Assembly: GCF_029625215.1 (NCBI RefSeq)
Contig: NZ_CP121197.1
Span: forward strand, 930,001-994,000
Source: Aurantibacillus circumpalustris
GTDB taxonomy: Bacteria; Bacteroidota; Bacteroidia; B-17B0; Aurantibacillaceae
DNA: 64,000 nt
Direction of reading: 5' to 3'
A program made the position numbers and the translations under genes. Below are positions 45,398 through 54,137 of the stretch, piece after piece. Numbering within the stretch: position 1 is the first letter of the stretch; every line of letters begins with the position of its first letter. Below the pieces are notes generated by a model. That model was not told the DNA's origin and did not search any database. It saw only the letters and a list, made by a program, of their open reading frames with translations.

Positions 45398-46334
45398 AAT
45401 ATTGGTTACGGGCGGGGCAGGTAACATTGGCAGCGCTTTGGTTGAAAAACTTATTAGAGTTCAATCAAATTTTGTCGTTATTGTGGATGACATGTCCACT
45501 GGCTTTTTATCAAAGCTCCCATCGACTGAAATTAAGAACTGGAAACTTATTAAGGCGGACGTCAATAATTTTAATGATATTTCGGCTGTAATGTTGTCCT
45601 ATAACTTTGATTATGTTTTCCATTTTGCTGCAGTTGTTGGCGTAATACGCACACAAGAAAACCCGATTGCTGTTTTAAATGATATAGAAGGGATAAAAAA
45701 TATTCTAAATCTTTCAAAAAACTCTTCTGTTAAACATGTTTATTTTTCTTCCAGTTCTGAAGTATATGGAGAACCGGTTGAGCTTCCGCAAAACGAACAC
45801 CTTACTCCTTTAAATTCGCGGGTTCCATATGCGGTAGTTAAAAATGTTGGAGAGTCTTTTTTTAGAAGTTACTGGCAGGCTTTTGGATTGCCGTATACAA
45901 TTTTTCGCTTTTTTAATACATACGGACCAAATCAAAGTACTGATTTTGTTGTGGCACGATTTTTAGCGGCGGCACTTAAAAATGAAGACATTTCCATTTA
46001 TGGCGACGGGTCACAAACAAGAACATTTACTTATGTGGATGACACGGTTGAGGTATGTAATAAAATATTTGAAGATCGTTTATTAATAAATGATGTTATA
46101 AATATTGGAAACGACGAGCTCATGACAGTAAAGGAATTGGCAGAACTGACAATTAAAGTAACAAACTCAACGTCCAAAATAGCATATCTACCGCCTCTTA
46201 AGGAAGGTGACATGACACGAAGACAACCAGATAACACTAAGATGAGAGAGATATTAAAAAAGCAACTTATCGGAATTGAAGACGGAATAAAAAGGATGAT
46301 GAAGGACGAACGTTTTTTAAAAGCAATAGAATAA
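45375..46334 (+). CDS. NAD-dependent nucleotide-sugar epimerase/dehydratase
   Basis: This 319-residue extended SDR has the NAD motif VTGGAGNIGSALVEKL. The active-site FSSSSEVYGEP and catalytic PYAVVK (Y-x3-K) are visible, with RFFNTYGP after the catalytic region as in UDP-glucose 4-epimerases and dTDP-glucose dehydratases. It converts a UDP- or dTDP-sugar used by the neighbouring glycosyltransferases. The start lies inside the preceding gene. Confidence 0.88.
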   Translation: MSKTVKNKILVTGGAGNIGSALVEKLIRVQSNFVVIVDDMSTGFLSKLPSTEIKNWKLIKADVNNFNDISAVMLSYNFDYVFHFAAVVGVIRTQENPIAVLNDIEGIKNILNLSKNSSVKHVYFSSSSEVYGEPVELPQNEHLTPLNSRVPYAVVKNVGESFFRSYWQAFGLPYTIFRFFNTYGPNQSTDFVVARFLAAALKNEDISIYGDGSQTRTFTYVDDTVEVCNKIFEDRLLINDVINIGNDELMTVKELAELTIKVTNSTSKIAYLPPLKEGDMTRRQPDNTKMREILKKQLIGIEDGIKRMMKDERFLKAIE

Positions 46335-46342
46335 GTATTATA

Positions 46343-48232
46343 ATGTGTGGCATTAACGGGTTTATTTCTGAAAAATTTTCTGAGAGCGAAAGTCTGCAAA
46401 TAGTTCAAAAAATGAATAAAACGTTGGCGCATCGTGGTCCAGACAACGATGGCGTTTGGCAAAGCGACAAAATCTGTTTTGGCCATAGAAGGCTTTCTAT
46501 CATTGATTTAAGTGAAGAGGGCAATCAACCATTTTTTTCAAGTGACAAGCGTTATGTGATTGTTTACAATGGCGAACTCTATAATTACAAGGAGTTAAAG
46601 TTAGATCTTCAAAGGACCACACAAGGATCAAAAGAAACGCCTTATTTTTTTAAAACGAATTCTGATACCGAAGTAATACTAGCAGCCTTTATTCGTTGGG
46701 GAAAGAAGTGCCTTGACTATTTTAATGGCATGTATGCTTTCGCAATATACGATACTGCCGAAAAAAAATTAATTGTTGCGCGAGATAGAGTAGGCGTTAA
46801 ACCTTTGTATTATTATTATGGAGACGAAGGTTTTATGTTCTCAAGTGAGATAAGACCCATTATTCATTCCGGAATAAAAAAATTTTCTTTAAATAAAGAA
46901 GTGATTGGAGAATACATGATGTATCAATCAGTATTTGCACCAAATACAATTATTAGAGGAGTAAAGATGCTTATGCCTGGCCACTTCCTAGAGTTGGAAA
47001 ACGAAAAGGCAAATATTACAAAGTATTATTCTGTAAATAAAATTTCTAATACATCAGCGGATCTTTCCTACAAAGAAATATGCAAAAATGTACACGACTT
47101 ATTGGGCCAATCGGTGCAAAGAAGACTTGTTGCTGATGTACCTTTTGGCGCGTTTCTTTCCGGAGGAATTGATTCAGGTGCTATTGTTGGTCTAATGAGT
47201 AAAGTAAGCTCAGAAAAAATTCAAACGTTTAACGTAAGTTTTGACGAGAGCGAGTTTTCAGAATCGAAATACGCACAAATTATTGCAAAAAAGTTTAACA
47301 CACAACATCATGAAATTAAATTAAGTCCGGCAGATTTTTTGAAACAACTTCCTGAAGCCCTTTTAGCAATGGATCATCCAAGTGGAGATGGTCCAAATAC
47401 ATATATTGTATCTAAGGCAACAAAAAACGCTGGTATAACAATGGCGTTAAGCGGTATTGGAGGAGACGAGTTGTTCGCGGGATATGATGTTTTTAAACGG
47501 ATGGCGGAATTGCAAAAAAAATCGTGGTTAAATGCTGTACCCCAATTTGCTAGAAAAGCAGCGGGTTTTGCTATTCAAAAACAAAGAAAAACGGTTGGCG
47601 GAAATAAAATACAAGAACTGTTAGCGGAAGAAAAAATAAATTTTAAATCAGCTTATCCTTTAAATAGGAGCCTTTTTACGAAAAAGGAACTTGAAAAATT
47701 AGTTAAGAACTCCAACCCACTCAATACAATACAATCAATCGTTTCAGAGGTGTTACAAATTGAAGATCATTTACTGAGCTCGGTATCGATAAGCGAAATA
47801 AATACGTATCTTCAAAACACTTTGTTGCGAGACACAGATCAAATGAGTATGGCTGTTGCACTGGAGGTCAGAGAGCCCTTTTTGGATTACAAATTAATTG
47901 AATTTGTATTGGGAGTTAATGATGAGTGTAAATATCCTCATAGTCCTAAGAAATTATTAATTGATAGTTTAGGTGATTTACTCCCAAATGAAATAGTTAA
48001 TAGGCCAAAAATGGGATTTACTTTGCCATGGCAACACTGGATGAAAAATGATTTGAAGAATTTTTGTGAAGAAGGTATTAAAGAATTGTCTACGCATGAT
48101 TTTTTTAATAAAACAGAAATGCAAAATTTATGGACCCGTTTTTTAGGTGACGATAAGAAAACGAATTGGAGCCGCGTGTGGCATTTAGTGGTTTTAAATA
48201 ATTGGCTTAAGGAAAATAAAATAAATAGTTAG
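46343..48232 (+). CDS. asnB: Glutamine-hydrolysing asparagine-synthase-type amidotransferase
   Basis: This 629-residue protein begins MCGINGF, so Cys2 is the glutaminase nucleophile. A class II glutamine amidotransferase domain spans about 1-215 with RGPDNDGVW and NGELYN. An ATP-pyrophosphatase synthetase domain follows, with the PP-loop SGGIDSGAIVG and SGIGGDELFAGYD. Length is normal. In surface-glycan clusters such genes often amidate sugar carboxylates rather than make asparagine, and the position between an epimerase and a glycosyltransferase suggests this. The true substrate is undecided. Confidence 0.92.
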   Translation: MCGINGFISEKFSESESLQIVQKMNKTLAHRGPDNDGVWQSDKICFGHRRLSIIDLSEEGNQPFFSSDKRYVIVYNGELYNYKELKLDLQRTTQGSKETPYFFKTNSDTEVILAAFIRWGKKCLDYFNGMYAFAIYDTAEKKLIVARDRVGVKPLYYYYGDEGFMFSSEIRPIIHSGIKKFSLNKEVIGEYMMYQSVFAPNTIIRGVKMLMPGHFLELENEKANITKYYSVNKISNTSADLSYKEICKNVHDLLGQSVQRRLVADVPFGAFLSGGIDSGAIVGLMSKVSSEKIQTFNVSFDESEFSESKYAQIIAKKFNTQHHEIKLSPADFLKQLPEALLAMDHPSGDGPNTYIVSKATKNAGITMALSGIGGDELFAGYDVFKRMAELQKKSWLNAVPQFARKAAGFAIQKQRKTVGGNKIQELLAEEKINFKSAYPLNRSLFTKKELEKLVKNSNPLNTIQSIVSEVLQIEDHLLSSVSISEINTYLQNTLLRDTDQMSMAVALEVREPFLDYKLIEFVLGVNDECKYPHSPKKLLIDSLGDLLPNEIVNRPKMGFTLPWQHWMKNDLKNFCEEGIKELSTHDFFNKTEMQNLWTRFLGDDKKTNWSRVWHLVVLNNWLKENKINS

Positions 48233-48233
48233 T

Positions 48234-49388
48234 TTGAGTAAACCGAAAATATGCGTTTTAATTGATTGGTTCCTTCCTGGAACAAAGGCTGGCGGACCAG
48301 TGAGATCAGTATATTCTTTAGTGAGCCTATTAAAAAAATACTTTGATTTTTATATTATTACAACAAACTGCGATCTTGGAGAAACCTCAGAGTACGAACA
48401 AATCGAGTCAAATAAATTATTTATCAAAGATGAGGTTCATTATTATTACTTTGGTAAAGAAAAATTAAATTCAAATAATTTGTTATCTCTTTTAAAAGAA
48501 ATTGACCCGAAAATTATTTATTTAAATAGCTTCTGGTCGGTTAATTTCTCCATAAATATTGTTCGGTTTAAAAAAAGCAATGAAATCAGTTCTACAATAG
48601 TTCTTGCCCCCAGAGGGATGCTTGGGAAGGGAGCTTTAGGACTCAAATCATTCAAGAAAAGTGTTTACTTGTGGCTTACTAGAATTTCTGGATTATATTC
48701 TGATATTTTATTTCATGCGACTCAAAAGCAGGAGAAAGAAGATATTTTGAAAAAATTTCCGAATGCAAAAACCTGTATTGCGCCAAATGTAAATTCTGGT
48801 TCAGTTATACTGAATAAGAGCAGTAAAAACATCAACAATCTAAAACTATTCTATTTATCACGAATCGCTAAGGTTAAAAATTTACATTTTGCGTTGGAAG
48901 TATTAAAGGATATTCCTGAAAAATATACTATAGAATATAGTATTTATGGAAACCTAGAAGATTCAGAGTATTGGAATTATTGTAAAGAAATGATAGGGAA
49001 CCTGCCGCCGAATGTAAGCGTTACATATCAAAGAGAGCTTCAGTTTAACGAAGTTCAAAAGATAATTCGAGATTATAATTGTCTTTTTCTTCCCACTCTA
49101 AACGAAAATTTCGGACACTCAATCGTTGAAAGTCTTCTATGCGGCTGCCCTGTTATAATTAGTGATCAAACTCCTTGGAACGACTTGGAAGAAAACAATG
49201 CTGGCTACGCAATTAGTCTTGATAACAAACAAAAATTTATTGATTGTATTGTCAATTGTGCGATTTTGAATCAAGAGGAATTTACGAAAAAGAGTCGAGA
49301 AGCAATTAATTATATTAGTAAAAAAATTGACTTAGAACTTATTGTTAAGCAATACAAAACTTTATTTAATGAGCAAACTAAAAACTGA
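48234..49388 (+). CDS. Glycosyltransferase (GT4-like)
   Basis: This 384-residue GT-B enzyme begins at TTG (MSKPKICVLID); no in-frame ATG gives the conserved KAGGPVRSVYSLV N-terminus. LFYLSRIAKVKNLHFALEVL opens the donor domain, and FLPTLNENFGHSIVESLLCG is the donor-binding motif. It starts two bases after the asnB stop and overlaps the acetyltransferase gene by 20 bases. Acts on a cytosolic glycan intermediate. Confidence 0.87.
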   Translation: MSKPKICVLIDWFLPGTKAGGPVRSVYSLVSLLKKYFDFYIITTNCDLGETSEYEQIESNKLFIKDEVHYYYFGKEKLNSNNLLSLLKEIDPKIIYLNSFWSVNFSINIVRFKKSNEISSTIVLAPRGMLGKGALGLKSFKKSVYLWLTRISGLYSDILFHATQKQEKEDILKKFPNAKTCIAPNVNSGSVILNKSSKNINNLKLFYLSRIAKVKNLHFALEVLKDIPEKYTIEYSIYGNLEDSEYWNYCKEMIGNLPPNVSVTYQRELQFNEVQKIIRDYNCLFLPTLNENFGHSIVESLLCGCPVIISDQTPWNDLEENNAGYAISLDNKQKFIDCIVNCAILNQEEFTKKSREAINYISKKIDLELIVKQYKTLFNEQTKN

Positions 49389-49926
49389 TCTATCTAAGTT
49401 TAATAATGATTGGTATAAACCAGGAAAAAACCTAATATACCGCGTTATGTGGTACACGATTAATTTGTGTTTCTTCCGTTCGCCATTTCCTTTTTATGGA
49501 CCCAAACGCTTTTTATTACGCTTATTTGGCGCTAAAATCGGAAAAGGTTTAGTTATTAAACCACATGTATCTATTAAATATCCTTGGCGGCTTGTAATAG
49601 GTGATCACGTTTGGATTGGCGAAGAGGTGTGGATAGACAATCTGGCCAAGGTAACCTTAAAAAGCCATTCCTGTATTTCGCAAGGCGCATTGCTATTATG
49701 CGGTAATCACAATTATAAAAAAACATCTTTTGATCTTCTTGTTGGTGAAATTACTTTAGAAGAAGGGTCTTGGGCAGGTGCTAAAACAGTTATTTGCCCT
49801 GGAGTTAGACTAGGAAGCAATAGTTTACTAACGGTTGGCAGTGTTGCTACGGCCAGTATCGAGGCTAATTGGATTTATCAAGGAAATCCAGCAAAAAAGC
49901 TTAAGGAAAGAGAAATTAAACACTAA
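49369..49926 (+). CDS. WcaF-like serine/sugar O-acetyltransferase
   Basis: This 185-residue left-handed beta-helix acetyltransferase shows hexapeptide repeats (GLVIKPHVSIKYPWRLVIGD, IGEEVWIDNLAKVTLK, ISQGALLLCGNHNY, GAKTVICPGVRLGSNSLL). The catalytic His region is GNHNY, and QGNPAKK near the end binds CoA. ATG 49369 is preferred to the longer TTG frame. The last gene of the glycan operon, it probably acetylates a glycan building block. Its stop overlaps the convergent RelA/SpoT gene by four bases. Confidence 0.85.
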   Translation: MSKLKTDLSKFNNDWYKPGKNLIYRVMWYTINLCFFRSPFPFYGPKRFLLRLFGAKIGKGLVIKPHVSIKYPWRLVIGDHVWIGEEVWIDNLAKVTLKSHSCISQGALLLCGNHNYKKTSFDLLVGEITLEEGSWAGAKTVICPGVRLGSNSLLTVGSVATASIEANWIYQGNPAKKLKEREIKH

Positions 49927-52136
49927 ACAGTTTCTTTTTGTTTCTCATCTATGCGTTCAACTCTATTCACTCCTTTTACTTTATTTAAATTAGAAATAAG
50001 ATGATTTAAGTGCTTAGTATCGTGTACATAAATCATAATAGTTCCTTCAAACAATCCATCATCTGTGTCAAAATTTATTGAACGCATGTTAACATTGTTT
50101 TCATTAGAGATAACTTTGGTGATGTTGTTTACTATTCCTAACTCATCGGTACCGGTAATTTTGAGACCTGCTAAAAATGAAATAAGCTGATCGTTTACCC
50201 ATTTAGCCTTTACAACTCGGTAAGCATAGTTTGAGAGTAATTTTATAGCATTAGGACAGTTTACACGGTGTATTTTAATTCCTTCACCAACAGTAATAAA
50301 ACCGAACACATCATCTCCTGGAATAGGGTTACAGCAAGGAGCAAGGTTATAGTCTAGTTTTTGAAGATCGTCTCCAATTACAAGCATATCTGTTTTACCA
50401 CGTGCGCTTGTAACCAATTGTTCGAGTTTTGTAGCCTCAATTTTTTTCCGTTTTTTAACGGGGCTTTCTCTAAACTTTACGAAATCTCTTATTTCTTTTA
50501 CGTCTACATTACCTAGAGCAGCCCGGTAATAAAGCTCTTGTGACGAAGGTAACTTCAAGTAATTGCAAAACTCGTTGATATTTTGAGTATTAAAATCAAG
50601 CTTATGTTTATGAAATTTGCGACTTATAATTTCCTTGCCATCTTCTGCAACTTTTTTCCGCTGATCTTTTAAGTTATTCTTGATCTTAGATTTTGCCTTA
50701 GCGGTAATTACAAAAGTTAGCCAATCGTCTTTCGGAACTTGTTTACTACTGGTTAAAATTTCTACTTGATTACCACTCGACAATTCGTGACTTAGTGGAA
50801 CGAGTTTATGATTTACTTTTGCGCCAATACAATGTTCACCTACTTTAGTGTGAATCTCAAAAGCAAAGTCTAACGCTGTTGAATTAACTGGGAGTGTTTT
50901 CATGTCTCCTTTAGGAGTGAAAACAAACATTTCGTCGCTAAAGAGATTAAGTTTAAAATCGTCAATAAATTCAAGCGCATTAGGATCTGGATTTTCAAGC
51001 ATTTCGCGTATACGAAGTAACCAGTTTTCAAGTTTGCTTTCTTTTTCAGCAGCACTGTCTTTATACTTCCAATGTGCCGCATAGCCATTCTCAGCCAGAT
51101 CATCCATTCTGGTAGTGCGTATTTGCACTTCCACCCATTTACCTTGAGGACCCATAACGGTTGTGTGAAGGCTTTCGTAACCATTGCTTTTTGGTGTGCT
51201 AATCCAGTCGCGGAGTCTTTCGGGACTTGGGTGATAAAAATCGGTTATAATAGAATATACTTTCCAGCAATCCGATTTTTCTTGGTCAACAGGCGAATCG
51301 ATTACAATTCTAATGGCAAACAGATCATATATTTCTTCAAAAGAAACATGTTTTGTTTTCATTTTATTGTAGATACCAAAGATGGATTTTGGACGCCCGA
51401 ATATTTTAAACTTTAATCCTTGTTCATTCAGGATTTCTTTCAGAGGCTCAATAAATTTCAGAATAAAACGTTTTCTCTCCGGATCACTTTCTTTTAAACG
51501 GAGCTCAATTTCATTGTATGATTCCGTATCTGTATACTTTAAGCCTAAATTTTCAAGTTCGGTTTTTATAGTATTTAAGCCGAGGCGGTGCGCCAAAGGA
51601 CCATAAAGAAAAAGTGTTTCACTTGCTATCTTCATTTGTTTGTCACGCTTCATGTGTTCAAGCGTACGCATATTGTGAAGTCTATCCGCCAGTTTAATAA
51701 GTATAACACGGATGTCTTCACTCATGGTAAGAAGGACTTTTCTAAAGTTTTCCGCTTGTATAGACGAAGTATTGTCTATAACGCCTGAAATTTTGGTCAG
51801 CCCGTCGATAATTTGCGCTACCTTCTCTCCGAAAAGACCTTTAATGTCATCTAAAGTTAGGTCGGTATCCTCTACAGTATCGTGCAAGAGCGCACATACA
51901 ATTCCCGTACCGCCGAGACCAATTTCTTCAGCACAAATTTGAGCTACGGCAATAGGATGATATATATAAGGCTCTCCGCTTTTTCGGCGCATTTCCTTGT
52001 GAGCCTCTACAGCCACTTCAAAAGCTTTACGGATAATTTCTTTGTCGCCTTCAACCAGCCTGCGTTTACAGGCTATTATGAGTTGCCTGTAGCGTTTAAG
52101 TATCTCTTTTCTCTCTGCTTCTAAGTCAATTTGCAT
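49923..52136 (-). CDS. spoT: Bifunctional (p)ppGpp synthetase/hydrolase (RelA/SpoT family)
   Basis: This 737-residue long RSH protein makes and degrades the stringent-response alarmone. The HD hydrolase domain has HPIAVAQI, LLHDTVEDTDLT and KLADRLHNMRTLEHM. The synthetase has KSIFGIYNKMKTK, FAIRIVID and NGYESLHTTVMGP. TGS (about 385-445; FVFTPKGDMKTLP), helical, zinc-finger-like and C-terminal ACT domains follow. An intact HD motif indicates hydrolase activity too. It is divergent from the methyltransferase at 52208. Confidence 0.95.
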   Translation of the reverse strand: MQIDLEAERKEILKRYRQLIIACKRRLVEGDKEIIRKAFEVAVEAHKEMRRKSGEPYIYHPIAVAQICAEEIGLGGTGIVCALLHDTVEDTDLTLDDIKGLFGEKVAQIIDGLTKISGVIDNTSSIQAENFRKVLLTMSEDIRVILIKLADRLHNMRTLEHMKRDKQMKIASETLFLYGPLAHRLGLNTIKTELENLGLKYTDTESYNEIELRLKESDPERKRFILKFIEPLKEILNEQGLKFKIFGRPKSIFGIYNKMKTKHVSFEEIYDLFAIRIVIDSPVDQEKSDCWKVYSIITDFYHPSPERLRDWISTPKSNGYESLHTTVMGPQGKWVEVQIRTTRMDDLAENGYAAHWKYKDSAAEKESKLENWLLRIREMLENPDPNALEFIDDFKLNLFSDEMFVFTPKGDMKTLPVNSTALDFAFEIHTKVGEHCIGAKVNHKLVPLSHELSSGNQVEILTSSKQVPKDDWLTFVITAKAKSKIKNNLKDQRKKVAEDGKEIISRKFHKHKLDFNTQNINEFCNYLKLPSSQELYYRAALGNVDVKEIRDFVKFRESPVKKRKKIEATKLEQLVTSARGKTDMLVIGDDLQKLDYNLAPCCNPIPGDDVFGFITVGEGIKIHRVNCPNAIKLLSNYAYRVVKAKWVNDQLISFLAGLKITGTDELGIVNNITKVISNENNVNMRSINFDTDDGLFEGTIMIYVHDTKHLNHLISNLNKVKGVNRVERIDEKQKETV

Positions 52137-52207
52137 ACCTACAACATATTTGTTGGGAATATAGACATGAAGGTATTAATTTTACACAACATTTAAAACC
52201 CAATATA

Positions 52208-52855
52208 TTGAAAATTGTAATTTATCTGTACTACTTTTTTCGGTCTGTTTTTTTAAGGGGGCTTTACAACACCATACAACTTTTACGGGCCGAGCAGGTT
52301 AACGAACGTTTTTTCGGAATTAAAACTTCACGTATAAAAAAAAGTAATTCAAAAGAATTTTTTCACTATCAAGGCGCAAGTTACAAAGTGCTGTTTAGAA
52401 TATTTTCAGAAATAAAAGACATAAATAATTTAGAGTTTGTAGATATTGGAAGTGGGAAAGGAAGGGCAGTGTTTATGGCCGAATACAATGGGTTTAATTA
52501 TGTTAGCGGCATAGAGATGGATGAAGTGTTAGTAAGTGATTCGAAAAATAACGTTGCGCGTTATTTAAAAAAAAGAAAAGAATCGCAAATAGCATTTATT
52601 CAATCAAACGCGTTAGATTATGAATACAAAAACGCGCCAAGCGTTTACTTTTTATTCAATCCATTTAATGAAGAAATACTTAAAAAGGTTTTGGATAGAA
52701 TTTTGTCTTCAACCTTTGCAGAAACTTGGTTTATTTATATGAATCCTCTTTACTCCGAAGCATTTAGAAGAGAGGGAATAGAGTTGGTTAGAACGTTTAA
52801 AACCAGATTTTATACAGAAGCTTTACTTTTTAAAATCAAAGGTAAGACAGAATAA
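52208..52855 (+). CDS. SAM-dependent methyltransferase (Methyltransf_12/25-like)
   Basis: This 215-residue protein starts at TTG (MKIVIYLYYF); no in-frame ATG lies upstream of the core. The SAM-binding motif is FVDIGSGKGRAVFMAE, with GIEMDEVL as motif post I and VYFLFNPFNEE as motif II. A short hydrophobic N-terminus may lie against the membrane. The substrate is unknown. Stop-to-stop distance to the convergent dprA is two bases. Confidence 0.82.
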   Translation: MKIVIYLYYFFRSVFLRGLYNTIQLLRAEQVNERFFGIKTSRIKKSNSKEFFHYQGASYKVLFRIFSEIKDINNLEFVDIGSGKGRAVFMAEYNGFNYVSGIEMDEVLVSDSKNNVARYLKKRKESQIAFIQSNALDYEYKNAPSVYFLFNPFNEEILKKVLDRILSSTFAETWFIYMNPLYSEAFRREGIELVRTFKTRFYTEALLFKIKGKTE

Positions 52856-52857
52856 TT

Positions 52858-53964
52858 TTACATTAATTCATAGTGTTTTCCTGGTTTACTCCGGATAAGG
52901 TTGCTGAACTCGAGCTGTAAAAGGTAAGCAGAGGTTTTACTTACCGGTAATTGTGCGGCTTGACAAATTTCATCCACATGAATGGATTTTTTTTCAGAAA
53001 ACAAATTCATGATTATTTTTTCTTCTTCAGAAAGATTTAAGAGCAGGGGGACTTGTTTAGATTTTCCTTTCGGTTTATCTTTTTCCTGCCATTGCATGGC
53101 ATAAAGCAAGTCTTCGGCGCATTCAATTAAAGCCGCGCGGTTTCTTTTTATGAGACCATTACATCCTTCTGAAAGAACTTCACCGGCATTGCCAGGGAAC
53201 GCAAAAACATCTTTGTTATAACTGTTAGCAATTGTTGCAGTAATTAAACTTCCGCCAGTGCGCTTACTTTCTACTACCACGAGTGCGTCACATAAACCAG
53301 CTACAATTCTATTGCGTTTCGGAAAGTTGACGGCATCAGGATTTGTTTCACTCATGAAATCTGTTAATAGGCCACCGTTACCGATCATTTTTTTAGCGAT
53401 CTTATCATGTGTCTGCGGATAAATCCTATCTAAACCATGACCAACAACACCAACCGTTTGTAAGTTATTTTCCAATGAAGCTTTATGAGACAAAACGTCA
53501 ACGCCATACGCAAGACCGCTGACGATTAAAGCACCGCTATCACTTAACCCTTCAATTAGGTCTTTTGTGACTTGTTTTCCATAATCACTTGGTTTTCGAG
53601 TACCAACAACACCAATAATTCTTTCGCAGTTGAGGTTTGCATTGCCTTTATAGTAGAGTAAAATGGGACTATCGCTACAATACTTTAAACGGGAAGGATA
53701 ATCCTCGTCGGTGAAAAACAAGGTTGTTATTTTATATTTTTCTATAAAAGTAATTTCTTTTTCAGCCCTTGTTAAGACCGATTGACTGGCAAAAATAGAT
53801 TTGGCGGTGATCTCGCCAATTCCCGGAATTTTTTGTAAGTGCGATTTTTTTTGTTTGAACACTTCACGCGGGCTTCCGCAATACGCAAGTAAAGCTTTGG
53901 CGTTTACATCACCAATCCCATCAATAAGCGTAAGGCCAATTTGATATAACAAGTCTTCAGGCAT
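52858..53964 (-). CDS. dprA: DNA processing protein DprA (Smf)
   Basis: This 368-residue protein loads RecA on incoming single-stranded DNA during natural transformation. A helix-hairpin-helix N-terminal region (TLIDGIGDVNAKALLAYC) precedes the Rossmann domain, with GVVGTRKPSDYG, VSGLAYGVDVLSHKASL, FPKRNRIVAGLCDALVVVE and SLITATIANSY. A C-terminal winged helix (about 305-365) follows. Length is normal. Other competence genes are not in the window. Confidence 0.93.
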   Translation of the reverse strand: MPEDLLYQIGLTLIDGIGDVNAKALLAYCGSPREVFKQKKSHLQKIPGIGEITAKSIFASQSVLTRAEKEITFIEKYKITTLFFTDEDYPSRLKYCSDSPILLYYKGNANLNCERIIGVVGTRKPSDYGKQVTKDLIEGLSDSGALIVSGLAYGVDVLSHKASLENNLQTVGVVGHGLDRIYPQTHDKIAKKMIGNGGLLTDFMSETNPDAVNFPKRNRIVAGLCDALVVVESKRTGGSLITATIANSYNKDVFAFPGNAGEVLSEGCNGLIKRNRAALIECAEDLLYAMQWQEKDKPKGKSKQVPLLLNLSEEEKIIMNLFSEKKSIHVDEICQAAQLPVSKTSAYLLQLEFSNLIRSKPGKHYELM

Positions 53965-53999
53965 ACAAGGAGATGGTTTTGTATTATGGGTTAAAAGAG

Positions 54000-54007
54000 C
54001 AAATCTA
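54000..54007 (-). promoter_or_regulatory. -7 box of dprA
   Basis: TAGATTTG on the minus strand matches TAnnTTTG, 35 bp before the dprA ATG; no TTG at the usual -33 spacing. Confidence 0.35.
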
Positions 54008-54100
54008 ACTGATTTAGCACGCCCTCCTTGCTTTGTTTTGTAGCATTCTGGAGCATAAGAAATGAGAAAGGCTAAGGGGTGTTTACCGAAGAAACTCTAT

Positions 54101-54137
54101 AAAAAAAGCCCTTTGATTTGGCAAAGGGCTTTTTTTT
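54101..54137 (-). terminator. Strong terminator of the TPR gene
   Basis: AGCCCTTTG (54107-54115) pairs perfectly with CAAAGGGCT (54122-54130), flanked by A and T runs, so it can act on both strands. It begins inside the stop codon region of the gene at 54136-55866. Confidence 0.85.
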
